Source: Streptomyces sp. NRRL F-525 (lineage in GTDB: Bacteria; Actinomycetota; Actinomycetes; Streptomycetales; Streptomycetaceae). From it: a DNA stretch of 64,000 nucleotides. The stretch's first letter is position 1, and each line of letters begins with the position of its first letter. The stretch lies in the NCBI RefSeq assembly GCF_000716605.1, contig NZ_JNXE01000007.1, positions 1 to 64,000 of the forward strand, read 5' to 3'. This document shows, piece after piece, positions 53,185-62,453 of the stretch. The position numbers and the translations under genes were made by a program. The notes below the pieces were generated by a model. The model saw only the letters and a list, made by a program, of their open reading frames with translations. It was not told the origin of the DNA and made no database searches.

Positions 53185-54039
53185 TCAGCCCTTCCAGAAC
53201 GCGGCGACCTGCGCCGCGACGGTGCGTCCCAGCTCGCGACCGGCAAGGGCGGACGGCTTGCGTACGCCCGGGTCGAGCGGGTTGGTGCCGAAAGCGGCGA
53301 CCGCGGCTTCGTCCGCGTAGATGACGTGCACGCGCGACGGCGCGAGGGCCTCGAGTTCCGCGGGGTCGATCGAGTATCCCGCAGCGGTGCGCTCTGGCTG
53401 CGGGATGAGCACCAGAACGGGGTCGAAGCCGACGGCGAAGTCGGCGTTCGCCAGCGTGCGCACGCCTCCGTCGATGTAGAGGTGCCCTGCCAGCGGAACG
53501 ACGGGCCAGATTCCCGGCACGGCCGAACTCGCCTCGACGGCGTCGACGAGCGAGACGCCCGATGTCCGGTCGAACACGATCGGAACCCCGGTGTCGGCAT
53601 CCACCGCGGTGATGCGGAGGTCGCGGTCGCTCCAATTCATGCCGGGGAGCCGACCCTCGATGATGCTGCGGCGAACCGCGCGGTCGGCCGTCGTCGTGTT
53701 CTTGGCGATGGTGCCGATCCGGCGCCGTGCGTCGTCCGGCGAGGTCGCCTCGCTGTGTGCCGCGGCCATGGTCGCCATGAAAGTGTCGAAGTCGACTTCG
53801 ACGTACACCTCATGGGTCGTCTCATGGACCTGGCGTTCGAACAGGTCGTCGAGCGGTGTGCCCGCGGAGATCTGAGCGGAGACGTTCGAGCCGGCCGACG
53901 TGCCGATCAGGGTTGTCGGCGCCCCGATGATGCGCGCGGCCGCCTCGGGCTCGACATCCTGGATGCCGAGCAGTACCCCCGTCTCCCACGCGATCCCCGC
54001 GAGACCTCCGCCGGCCAGAACCAGTGCGCCGTTCGTCAT
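53185..54039 (-). CDS. Patatin-like phospholipase
   Basis: 284 residues with the patatin oxyanion loop GGGLAGIAWETG, nucleophile GTSAGS, and catalytic Asp in DGGVRT. The size and motif order fit bacterial patatin-like lipases of Ser-Asp dyad type. No signal peptide. It stands alone, 24 bp downstream of, and convergent with, the DeoR gene. Confidence 0.91.
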   Translation of the reverse strand: MTNGALVLAGGGLAGIAWETGVLLGIQDVEPEAAARIIGAPTTLIGTSAGSNVSAQISAGTPLDDLFERQVHETTHEVYVEVDFDTFMATMAAAHSEATSPDDARRRIGTIAKNTTTADRAVRRSIIEGRLPGMNWSDRDLRITAVDADTGVPIVFDRTSGVSLVDAVEASSAVPGIWPVVPLAGHLYIDGGVRTLANADFAVGFDPVLVLIPQPERTAAGYSIDPAELEALAPSRVHVIYADEAAVAAFGTNPLDPGVRKPSALAGRELGRTVAAQVAAFWKG

Positions 54040-54148
54040 GCGCGGAGCCTATGTCGACCCCGCGCCGACGTTCAAGGAACTAAGGGGCAGCAGCGCGATC
54101 GGCGGAGGGTGTCGCACCGGAGCACGGCACCCTCCTGGTTCGCGTGGA

Positions 54149-54982
54149 TCAGCGGAGTCCGGCGAAGAGGTCGTTCTCGGGTACGGGTGCGTCGGTGGTG
54201 TCCTGGACGCGTACGAAGGTCTCGACGCCCATCAGCTCGCCGAACCTCTCCTTGCCCATCTTGAGGAAGAAGATGTTGTCGCCCTGGCTGGCGTGCGCGG
54301 CCAGCGAGTCGAACTTCTGGCCGCTGAACGCGGTGGTGTCCACCCAGGTGGTGATCTCGTCGTCGGGGAGCCCCATCTTGGCCATCTCGGCGAGCTCGGC
54401 GGGGTCCGGCTCCGGCATCTCCGGATGGAACTCGCGGATGATCTCCCCGAACCGCCGCGTCGCCGAGCGGGGCATCGTCGTCCAGTACACCTTCGGCGTC
54501 AGCTCGGTCATCTCCACCGCCGCCATCGTGATGCGGTGGGCCTGGATGTGGTCGGGGTGGCCGTAGAAACCGTTCTCGTCGTACGTGACGACCACATCGG
54601 GCCGGTAGTGCTGCATGAGGTCCGCGAGCCGGGCCGCGCCTTCCTCCACCGGGGTCTGCCAGAAGGATCCGGGGGCGTCGTTGCTCGGCCAGCCCATCAT
54701 TCCGGAGTCGGCGTAGTCCAGCATTTCCAGGTCGCTGATCTTCAGGACGTCACAGCTCGCCTCGAGTTCCTGACGACGCATCGCGGCGACGGATGCCGGG
54801 TCGTGGCCGGGATCGCCCGGCTTGACACCTCCCGGTCCGTCACCGCAAGCGCCGTCGGTACAGGTCACGAGCACCGTGCGGATGCCTTCCGCCGCGTACC
54901 GCGCGAGGATCCCTCCGGTGCTGGTGGCCTCGTCGTCGGGGTGGGCGTGCACTGCCATGATCGTCAAGGGCCGGTCAGTCAT
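54149..54982 (-). CDS. PIG-L/MshB-type N-deacetylase or amidase
   Basis: 277 residues with zinc motifs AVHAHPDDEAT near the N-terminus and GHPDHIQAH in the middle, typical of the PIG-L family that includes mycothiol MshB and Mca. YDENGFYGHPDH matches Mca/MshB-like proteins. ATG 54982 is supported by AGGAGGAATC directly upstream. Which member it is cannot be fixed from sequence alone. Confidence 0.9.
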   Translation of the reverse strand: MTDRPLTIMAVHAHPDDEATSTGGILARYAAEGIRTVLVTCTDGACGDGPGGVKPGDPGHDPASVAAMRRQELEASCDVLKISDLEMLDYADSGMMGWPSNDAPGSFWQTPVEEGAARLADLMQHYRPDVVVTYDENGFYGHPDHIQAHRITMAAVEMTELTPKVYWTTMPRSATRRFGEIIREFHPEMPEPDPAELAEMAKMGLPDDEITTWVDTTAFSGQKFDSLAAHASQGDNIFFLKMGKERFGELMGVETFVRVQDTTDAPVPENDLFAGLR

Positions 54983-55271
54983 GAAAGATTCCTCCTGCAG
55001 AAATACGTCGTGGTCCATCTAAGTGCGCGGCGGTCACACCGCGATCCCGGGGCCCGGATCCCGGCGGGGCGGACGACCTTGCGGTCCCGTGTACCCCGCA
55101 CTTACGGCGCCGGTCCCTCGCTCGATGCAACCCCGCCCGCCGGACCAACTGTTCCCGGTCCGGTCACTCGGCCTTCCGAGGCGAGGCGTCGGATGCGGTC
55201 AGCACCGTCGTACCCCTACCCGAGAGATCGCCTCGGCCAGGTGTTTCGTGTGGCGGTGGCATCCTTGGCCG

Positions 55272-55934
55272 GTGTACTCACCTGATCACGTCGGAGCTGT
55301 GTTCTTCGACGTCGACGGCACCTTGGTCCCGGGGACCAGTTCGTCGGTCTTCCTGGCCGGCTTTCTCGGTCATCGTGACGAGTTGGCCAAGGCCGAGGAC
55401 GACTACGCCTCCGGCGCCTGGGACAACCGGCGAGTCTCCGAGCTGGACGCTGCGGGCTGGGCGGGCGTGCCGGTGGAGCAGATCCCTCGCTGGCTGGACG
55501 GGCTGCCGTTGGTCATGGGTATCGCGGAGACCGTGGCCTGGTGCCGACGGAACGGTCTGGTGCCGGTGCTGGCCACCTTGGCCTGGTCCCCGGTCGGCGG
55601 CTACTTGGCAGACCGCTTCGGGTTCCACTCGTTCAGCGGACCTCGGCTGGAGACTGCCGACGGCCGGTTCACGGGACGGGTGGCGCGCCACTTCGACGAG
55701 CACGACAAACGGGACTTCGCCCTCGCCCAGGCGCAAGAGTTGGGACTGACCCCTCGCTCGTGCGGAGCCGTCGGAGACAGCCGATCCGACCTGCCGCTGT
55801 TCTCGTCCGTCGGGTTGAGCGTGGCGTTCAACGCGTCGGCGGGCGCGCGGGCGTTGGCGACAGCCGCTGTGGACGGTGACGACCTGCGAAGCGTGCTTCC
55901 CGTCCTGAATCGCCTGGTCACAGCCGGTCGTTGA
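55272..55934 (+). CDS. HAD-IB (SerB-like) phosphatase
   Basis: 220 residues with motif I FFDVDGTLVPGTSSSVF, motif II as VLATLAWSPVGG, a Lys in KRDFALAQA, and motif III GAVGDSRSDLPLFSSVG. It is of the phosphoserine phosphatase-like HAD-IB type. GTG 55272 is an assumed start. Confidence 0.85.
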   Translation: MYSPDHVGAVFFDVDGTLVPGTSSSVFLAGFLGHRDELAKAEDDYASGAWDNRRVSELDAAGWAGVPVEQIPRWLDGLPLVMGIAETVAWCRRNGLVPVLATLAWSPVGGYLADRFGFHSFSGPRLETADGRFTGRVARHFDEHDKRDFALAQAQELGLTPRSCGAVGDSRSDLPLFSSVGLSVAFNASAGARALATAAVDGDDLRSVLPVLNRLVTAGR

Positions 55935-56012
55935 TGACCGCAACGCGGACCGTCGCCTCGTAGATCCTCGTCCTCACCGGATCACCAGGGCCGACCGCTG
56001 CCACAAGGCAGG

Positions 56013-56582
56013 TCAGCCTCCAGTAGCGCGGTGGTGCTGGAAGAGTCCCAGGGCCGCCACCGACGCCGCGTCCTTGAACCGGCCTCCGGCGATCAACTGC
56101 CACACGTCCGCCTCGGAGAACCAGCGGCTGACCAAGCCGGCTTCCTCGTCGTCCAGGTCGGGTTCACCGGCGGTGAGATCGGTGGCGAGGACGACATGAA
56201 AGCCCTGGTCGCAGTATCCGTATGCCTCGTACAGGTGCCCCAGCGGAGTGAGCGTTCCGGCCGTCAGCCCTGTCTCCTCCGCGAGTTCACCGCGTGCCAG
56301 GGCGAGCGGGTCCGCATCCGGCCGGTCTTCCCATGTGCCCTGCGGAAACTCCCAGTAGCGCGCCCCGACCGGGTAGCGGTACTGCTCCACCAGATGGAAA
56401 CCACCGTCTGCATAGGGAACGATCAACGAGAAGTCGGGCTTGTGCACCACGCCGTACAAGCCCTCCGCGCCGTCGTGGCGCAGCGTCCTGTCCTCGCGAA
56501 CGGTCATCCAGCGGTTCTGGTAGACCACGGTTGAACTGGTTGCCGTGAGTTCGTGCTCTGGCAACGACGCGTCGGAGATCAT
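56013..56582 (-). CDS. NUDIX hydrolase (ADP-ribose pyrophosphatase-like)
   Basis: 189 residues. The NUDIX box GTWEDRPDADPLALARGELAEETGL has the core E-x2-EE, with Arg one place early (RGEL instead of REL). FSLIVPYADGGFHLVEQYRYPVG and FPQGTW fit NudF-like enzymes. ATG 56582 is used; the open frame continues upstream without a convincing N-terminus. Confidence 0.9.
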   Translation of the reverse strand: MISDASLPEHELTATSSTVVYQNRWMTVREDRTLRHDGAEGLYGVVHKPDFSLIVPYADGGFHLVEQYRYPVGARYWEFPQGTWEDRPDADPLALARGELAEETGLTAGTLTPLGHLYEAYGYCDQGFHVVLATDLTAGEPDLDDEEAGLVSRWFSEADVWQLIAGGRFKDAASVAALGLFQHHRATGG

Positions 56583-56733
56583 GTTCTGAACGCTAGCCGA
56601 TGTCGTGTCCGCGATGTCAGGGCAGCCGGAAATGCCCAACTGCCGCCGCCCCCACCGAACTTGTGACAGCCCTGTGACTGGAATTATGGCCTCCGTCACA
56701 CGTGCGGGGTTCACGCGCTGATCAGATGACCGG

Positions 56734-57693
56734 ATGCCCAGACCCGCCTCGCACCACCCGGCTCCCGCCCGCACCGCCCCCTACCTGTCGGCCCTCGCCG
56801 CGACCGCTCTGCTGCTCACCGCCTGCGGGACGGAGCGCGCCGACGTCGGCAACACCGGTGTCGGCACGGCCGAGTCGACATCCCGTGCGCAGGTCGCCGA
56901 TCCGGGGAAGGACGGCGTACGGGTCACCTCGCTGACCTTCCCTTCGCCTTCGCCCACGCCCACCAGCAGCCAGTCCGTCGCCGCCGACGGCCTCGCCACG
57001 GACTCGGGGATCGTCGCCGCCTACGAAGTCGTCAACAAGACCACGGAAACCCTGACCTACTCGGTCGTCATCACCTTCATGAGCGCCGACGGCGGGGCCA
57101 TGGGCAACCAGACCGTGACCGTCCGGGACGTCGGCCCCGGAAAGACCGTACGGGGCACGGTCCGGGCCGGTGAACTGCCGCCCGGCACACCGCAGGTGAC
57201 CCAGGCCAAGGTGCTCGAAGTGACCAAGGTCCCCTCGAGCGAGGCGCCGGCCGCGCCGGGTACCTGCCCCGCCTCCGGGATCCGGGTCAGCGCCGACCGG
57301 GGCGACGCGGCCATGGGTCTGCGCGTGGTGGGCCTGCACCTCGACAACTGCGGTACGCGCGACTACACCGTCGACGGTTACCCGGTGCTGGAACTCCTGG
57401 ACGACGACCTCAAGCACGTCGACGGCGTCAAGATCCTGGACAGTACCGGCGCGGTCACCCCAGGCAGTGCGGACGACAAGCAGCAGCCCGGACCCGTCAC
57501 GCTCAAGCCCGGCGAGTCGGCGACCGCCAGCCTGGTCTGGCGCAACACCACCGAGTTCGGCACACCGGTGAACGTGCCCTACGTACGGGTCCGGGCGAAG
57601 GCCGGTGCCGACCCGGTGATCGTGACCCCGAACCTCGACCTCGGCACCACCGGAAAGCTCGAGGTCACATCGTGGCAGGAGACGGAGAACTGA
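56734..57693 (+). CDS. DUF4232-like secreted lipoprotein
   Basis: 319 residues with a lipoprotein signal (APYLSALAATALLLTACGT, lipobox LTAC). The middle has a FxxLyD-like beta domain (GIVAAYEVVNKTTETLTYSVVITF) and the C-terminus a DUF4232-type domain (MGLRVVGLHLDNCGTRDYTVDGYPVLELLDDD). Surface anchored; function unknown. Confidence 0.87.
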   Translation: MPRPASHHPAPARTAPYLSALAATALLLTACGTERADVGNTGVGTAESTSRAQVADPGKDGVRVTSLTFPSPSPTPTSSQSVAADGLATDSGIVAAYEVVNKTTETLTYSVVITFMSADGGAMGNQTVTVRDVGPGKTVRGTVRAGELPPGTPQVTQAKVLEVTKVPSSEAPAAPGTCPASGIRVSADRGDAAMGLRVVGLHLDNCGTRDYTVDGYPVLELLDDDLKHVDGVKILDSTGAVTPGSADDKQQPGPVTLKPGESATASLVWRNTTEFGTPVNVPYVRVRAKAGADPVIVTPNLDLGTTGKLEVTSWQETEN

Positions 57694-57795
57694 GGGAAGT
57701 GGCCGAGAGTCGGCGGCAGTTGCAGGAACTGGTCGCCGAGGTGTGCGAGGCGGCCCGCGCGGCCGGCTTCTGAAGTCGGAAGCAGGGGCGTGGTT

Positions 57796-58713
57796 TTAGG
57801 AGGCGGAGGGACCGGGCGGCCAGGGGATGGACATGGGACTCGTCGCCGAACCGGAGGCGTCGTCCTCGGCGCCGCTCGCGGCCCAACTGGCCAGCAGGTT
57901 CAGGGCGTTGAGTGCGGGTGAGGCGGGTTCCGCGCTGTAGGCCATGATGGTCAGTCCGGTGTCGGCGGGCAGTTCCAACGCGTCGTAGTCCAGGGTGAGT
58001 TCACCGACGACGGGGTGGCGGAGGCGTTTGGTGCCGCCACGGTGCAGGTGGACGTTGTGGGTGGCCCAGCGGGTGCGGAACAGGTCGCTCCGGGTGGAGA
58101 GTTCGCCGACCAGGTCGGTCAGGGCCCTGTCGTGGGGGTCGCGTCCGGCCTCGGCGCGCAGGATCGCGACGGTGCCGGCGGCCATGCGTTCCCAGTCCGG
58201 GTAGTAGTCGCCCGCCGCGGGGTCGAGGAACATGAAGCGGGCCACGTTCGGCGGTCGGCCCGGCGTCGCGAGGATCGGGCTGATGAGGGCGCTGCCGAGG
58301 CGGTTGGTGGCCAGGATGTCCAGGCGGCGGTTGCGGACGTAGGCCGGGGTCGTGGACATGGAGTCCAGGACGCGCTGGATGCTCGGGCGGACGTGGGGTC
58401 TCGGGGTGCGCGCGGGCGTCCGTGTGCCGGTGCCGGCGGCGTGGGCCAGGGCGAACAGGTGGGCGCGCTCGGCCTCGTCGAGACGGAGGGCGCGGGAGAG
58501 GGCCTCCAGGACGCTGTCGGAGACGCCGCCGGCGTTGCCGCGCTCCAGCTTGATGTAGTAGTCGGCGCTGACACCGGCCAGCAGCGCGACCTCCTCGCGC
58601 CGCAGACCGGTCACCCGGCGATTTCCGCCGTGGACGGGCAGACCGGCCTGCCCGGGGGTGATTCCGGCGCGCCGGGAGGTGAGGAAGTCGCGGAACTCGG
58701 AGCGGGCGTCCAT
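57796..58713 (-). CDS. XRE-family regulator with MmyB-like ligand domain
   Basis: 305 residues: HTH (EFRDFLTSRRAGITPGQAG, RRVTGLRREEVALLAGVSADYYIKLERG) followed by the MmyB-like domain (SIQRVLDSMSTTPAYVRNRRLDILATNRLG; DYYPDWERMAAGTVAILRAEAG). These regulators usually control a neighbouring oxidoreductase. It is divergent from the aldo-keto reductase gene over 185 bp. ATG 58713. Confidence 0.93.
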   Translation of the reverse strand: MDARSEFRDFLTSRRAGITPGQAGLPVHGGNRRVTGLRREEVALLAGVSADYYIKLERGNAGGVSDSVLEALSRALRLDEAERAHLFALAHAAGTGTRTPARTPRPHVRPSIQRVLDSMSTTPAYVRNRRLDILATNRLGSALISPILATPGRPPNVARFMFLDPAAGDYYPDWERMAAGTVAILRAEAGRDPHDRALTDLVGELSTRSDLFRTRWATHNVHLHRGGTKRLRHPVVGELTLDYDALELPADTGLTIMAYSAEPASPALNALNLLASWAASGAEDDASGSATSPMSIPWPPGPSAS

Positions 58714-58898
58714 ACCCGCAACGGTACGTCCGTCTCCGCGCGCGTGAGAGGCCCTGGCAATACCTGTAACGGCAGGAATCCCCTGGTGGGAGGCCATGTG
58801 CGGCGATACGTGCCACGGTGGGGAAGTGAAGGCGACACCCTTCTGGAACACCCGCACAGGCACGTCGCACAAGCCCCCGCACCGAGGTGGAGCAAGCC

Positions 58899-59879
58899 AT
58901 GGAATACACGCGACTGGGAACGTCAGGGCTCAAGGTCAGCCGTATCGCCCTGGGCGGCATGAGCTTCGGCGACCCCTCCAGGAGAACGACCTGGGCGCTC
59001 GACGACACCGCCGCCGAGCCGGTCTTCCGCCAGGCCGTCGAACTCGGCATCACGTTCTGGGACACCGCGAACATCTACGGCATGGGCACCTCGGAGGAGA
59101 TCGTCGGACGGGCCACGCGCAAGTACACCCGGCGCGAGGACGTGGTCCTGGCCACCAAGCTGTGGGCGCCGATGCACGAGGGCCCGGGCGGATCCGGCCT
59201 GTCCCGCAAGGCCGTCATGGAACAGATCGACGCCTCGCTACGACGTCTGGGCACCGACTACGTCGACCTCTACCAGATCCACCGCTTCGACCCGGAGACC
59301 CCGGTCGAGGAGACGATGCAGGCGCTGCACGACGTGGTCAAGGCGGGCAAGGCCCGCTACCTCGGCGCCTCGTCGATGTGGGCCTGGCAGTTCGCCAAGA
59401 TGCAGCACGCCGCGCGGACCAACGGCTGGACCCGCTTCGTCTCCATGCAGGACCAGTACAGCCTGATCCACCGCGAGGAGGAACGCGAGATGTTCGGCCT
59501 CCTCGCCGACCAGGGCGTCGGCAGCATCCCGTGGAGCCCCCTGGCCGGCGGACTGGTCACCCGCCCCTGGGGCGAACGCGCCACACCGCGCGCGGAACTC
59601 AACCGCACGGTCGACCAGCAGAACCGCCCGATCTTCCTCGACAGCGACCGGGCCGTCGTCGAGGCCGTCCAGCGCATCGCCTCGGCCCGCGGTGTGTCGA
59701 TGGCGCAGATCGCGATGGCCTGGGTCCTGAAGAACCTGGTGGTCTCCGCCCCGATCGTGGGCGCGACCAAGCCGCACCATCTCGCGGACGCCGCCGCCGC
59801 GCTCGACATCGAGCTCACGGCCGAGGAGATCGACTCCCTCGAGGAGCCGTACATCACCCGCCGGCCCACGTTCTTCTGA
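58899..59879 (+). CDS. Aldo/keto reductase
   Basis: 326 residues with AKR features: EYTRLGTSGLKVSRIALGGMSFG, catalytic Asp/Tyr in FWDTANIYGMGTSEEIVG, Lys in VLATKLWAPMHEG, His in YQIHRFDPETPVEE, and cofactor-binding C-terminus APIVGATKPHHLADAAAAL. ATG 58899 follows GAGGTGGAG. Probable target of the divergent XRE regulator. Confidence 0.95.
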   Translation: MEYTRLGTSGLKVSRIALGGMSFGDPSRRTTWALDDTAAEPVFRQAVELGITFWDTANIYGMGTSEEIVGRATRKYTRREDVVLATKLWAPMHEGPGGSGLSRKAVMEQIDASLRRLGTDYVDLYQIHRFDPETPVEETMQALHDVVKAGKARYLGASSMWAWQFAKMQHAARTNGWTRFVSMQDQYSLIHREEEREMFGLLADQGVGSIPWSPLAGGLVTRPWGERATPRAELNRTVDQQNRPIFLDSDRAVVEAVQRIASARGVSMAQIAMAWVLKNLVVSAPIVGATKPHHLADAAAALDIELTAEEIDSLEEPYITRRPTFF

Positions 59880-59987
59880 CGGAACGTTCGCTGTCGTGAG
59901 GCCACCGTCCGCCCGCCCGGGTGCAGTTCACGCACCCCACGGGTGATCCTCACCGGCCGCCGTCACGAGTCCGGGTGTGATGGCCCC

Positions 59988-62003
59988 ATGACCGACCCCG
60001 CCACACCCGCACCGGACGCGTCCGACAACTCCCCGTTGCCCCAGCCGCCCCCCGAGTACCTTCCCGAGCCCCTCTCCTACCGTCTCAAGCGCTGGCTGCT
60101 CGGGCCGCCGTTGGTCACCGGGCGCATCCAGCGGGAGAAGCTCGACAACCGGACGGCGCTCGGGGTGCTCGCCTCGGACTGCGTCAGTTCGTCGGCGTAC
60201 GGCAGTGAGGAGATGCTGCGGGTCCTGGTGCCCGTGGTCGGGGTCGCCGCCTTCACGCTGCTCATGCCGGTGACGGGCGCGATCCTGCTGATCCTGGTGC
60301 TGCTGACGCTCTGTTACAGCGACGTCGTCACGATCTACACGCGGGCCGGCGGCTCCTACGTCGTCGCACGCGAGAACTTCGGCCCCGACATCGCCCAGGT
60401 CGCCGCCGTGGCCCTGCTCGTCGACTACGTCGTCACGGTTGCCGTCCAGGTCTCGGCGGGCACGAACGCGCTCATCTCGCTCGCCCACCTCGTCGGCAAC
60501 GGCTGGACCGGCCTCGACCACCTCCAACTCCCGGTCAGCGTAGGGGTGGTGCTGATTCTGGTGTACGGCAATCTGCGCGGCCTGCGCGAGGCGGGGCGGG
60601 TGTTCGCGGTGCCCGCCTACCTGTTCATGGCCGCGGTCGGACTGATGCTCGCCGTGGGCCTGGTCCGCTGGGGCTTCGGGGATCTGCCGCACGCCGACGT
60701 CCACGCGCAAGGTGTCGTGCCGCTCGGTACGCCGGGGGACGGGTGGCTGTACGGGGCGTCGCTGTTCATGGTGCTGCGCGCCTTCGCGAACGGCGGCTCC
60801 TCGCTCACCGGCCTGGAGGCGATCTCCAACGGCATCTCCGTCTTCCGCGAACCGCAGGGCCGCAACGCCCGCCGCACCCTCGTCACCATGAGCTGCGTCC
60901 TGGGCGTCCTTGTGCTCGGCGTCTCCGGTCTCGCCCACCTCACCCACGCCGTCCCGTACACCGACGGCACGCCGACCGTGATCGCGCAGGAGGCCCGACT
61001 CGTCTTCGGCAGCGGTGTGTTCGGCACGGTGGGGCTGGTGTTCGTCCAGCTCGCCACCGCGCTGATCCTCTACACCGGAGCGAACACGCCCTTCACGGGC
61101 TTTCCCTACCTGGCCAGTTTCGTCGCCGAAGACCGTTTCCTGCCACGGCAGTTGACCCGGCGCGGACACCGACTGGCCTTCTCCAACGGCATCATCACCC
61201 TCGCCGTCGTCGCCCTCGCGCTGCTGCTGGTGACCGACGCCAACGTGGACCGGCTCGTCGCGCTGTACGCCATCGGGGTGTTCACCGCGTTCACCATGGC
61301 GGGCGCCGGCCTGACCGTCCACCACGCACGCCGTCGTGAACCCGGCCGAGGATGGAAGATCGCGGTGAACGCGACGGCGGCGGTCGTCTCGGCGCTCGTC
61401 GTGCTCATCTTCGCGGTCACCAAGTTCACCGAGGGCGCCTGGCTGGTCGTCGTGGTCTTCCCGCTGGGGGTGTGGGCCCTGATCCGCATCAACCGTGAGT
61501 ACCGCGCGGAGGCCGCCGAGGTGGAGTCGCTCCCGCCCGCCGGCCAGAGCGACCGGCCGCGTCGGCGCCGCCACGTCGTGTGCGTCCTCGTCGACGCGGT
61601 GGACCCGGCCGTCTTCCACGCGCTGCGCTACGCCCACGAGTTGAGGCCCGACGAGGTGCGGGCCGTACACATCGCCGTCGACGCGGTGCGCGCCCGCCAC
61701 CTGGTGGCGCGCTGGGAGGCCGTAGGAGCCACGGACGTCCCGCTGGAGCTTGTCGATTGCCCCGACCGCCGATTGGAGCGGGCCCTGACCGAACTCGCCG
61801 CCCGCGAGACGACCGACGGCCGCACCGCGCTCACGCTGCTCATCGCCCGTCGCACCTACACCACCGTGCTCGGCCGCCTCCTGCACGGCGGCACCTCCGA
61901 ACGCATCGCCCGCGCCCTGGAGGATCTGCCGTCCGTGGTGGTGACGATCCTGCCGTACAGCGTGGTGGTGGGTGCCCTTGAGGACCGTGCCCAACGCCGA
62001 TGA
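59988..62003 (+). CDS. APC-family permease, KimA-like potassium/amino-acid transporter
   Basis: 671 residues: an N-terminal cytoplasmic segment, about 12 helices, then a C-terminal domain (RRRHVVCVLVDAVDPAVFHALRYAHEL) of about 150 residues resembling a universal-stress-like fold. LASDCVSSSAYGSEEMLRVLVP near helix 1 and the overall plan match KimA-type K+ symporters rather than small amino-acid permeases. ATG 59988. Confidence 0.88.
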   Translation: MTDPATPAPDASDNSPLPQPPPEYLPEPLSYRLKRWLLGPPLVTGRIQREKLDNRTALGVLASDCVSSSAYGSEEMLRVLVPVVGVAAFTLLMPVTGAILLILVLLTLCYSDVVTIYTRAGGSYVVARENFGPDIAQVAAVALLVDYVVTVAVQVSAGTNALISLAHLVGNGWTGLDHLQLPVSVGVVLILVYGNLRGLREAGRVFAVPAYLFMAAVGLMLAVGLVRWGFGDLPHADVHAQGVVPLGTPGDGWLYGASLFMVLRAFANGGSSLTGLEAISNGISVFREPQGRNARRTLVTMSCVLGVLVLGVSGLAHLTHAVPYTDGTPTVIAQEARLVFGSGVFGTVGLVFVQLATALILYTGANTPFTGFPYLASFVAEDRFLPRQLTRRGHRLAFSNGIITLAVVALALLLVTDANVDRLVALYAIGVFTAFTMAGAGLTVHHARRREPGRGWKIAVNATAAVVSALVVLIFAVTKFTEGAWLVVVVFPLGVWALIRINREYRAEAAEVESLPPAGQSDRPRRRRHVVCVLVDAVDPAVFHALRYAHELRPDEVRAVHIAVDAVRARHLVARWEAVGATDVPLELVDCPDRRLERALTELAARETTDGRTALTLLIARRTYTTVLGRLLHGGTSERIARALEDLPSVVVTILPYSVVVGALEDRAQRR

Positions 62004-62453
62004 CCTGCGGCCCGTCGCGCACGGTCCGGACATGCTGCCCGGTTCCTGACCAAGGCGATGAACCTGCTGCTCGGGAATTTCGGCATTCCGGCGCGCATGC
62101 CCGAATTCCCTGAATGCCGCCGTGACAGGCGCTCGCTGATGGGCAACAGCCCATGCCTCGCGGCGAGTTCGGCACCGAAATCGACACTAGAGGTTTTCGG
62201 GGTTCACGCAAGCCGGATTCAACACGCTCAACATTTCGATGTGTTGGCCGGCATCCCGTGGTGAATCGGCGTGGATCAGCGTGAATTGGGGTGTTCGGAA
62301 TCGCGGGGGGTGTAAACCGAATTCCGCGAGTGCTTCGACGCCTTCCTTCGCGCCCTGATGGACGACGTACCCGGCGGGCAATCTGGCGGAAGCCGACCGT
62401 TCGTACGGAAACCGGCCAACTCGCCATCAGCGCCCGCCATTTGGAGGTACACG
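62004..62453. other. Intergenic region before the FabH-like gene
   Basis: 450 bp with no convincing gene. It is somewhat AT-richer than its flanks. It contains nested inverted elements (GGGAATT at 62073, AATTCCC at 62104; CGGCATTC at 62081, GAATGCCG at 62112) that could form alternative hairpins. The frame of the downstream gene is open from 62316, after a TAA at 62313. Confidence 0.4.

Noticed and set aside
57699..57773. Short frame of 24 codons starting GTG after the DUF4232-like gene
   Set aside because: Too short and without recognisable similarity; could be a gene remnant, but this cannot be shown.
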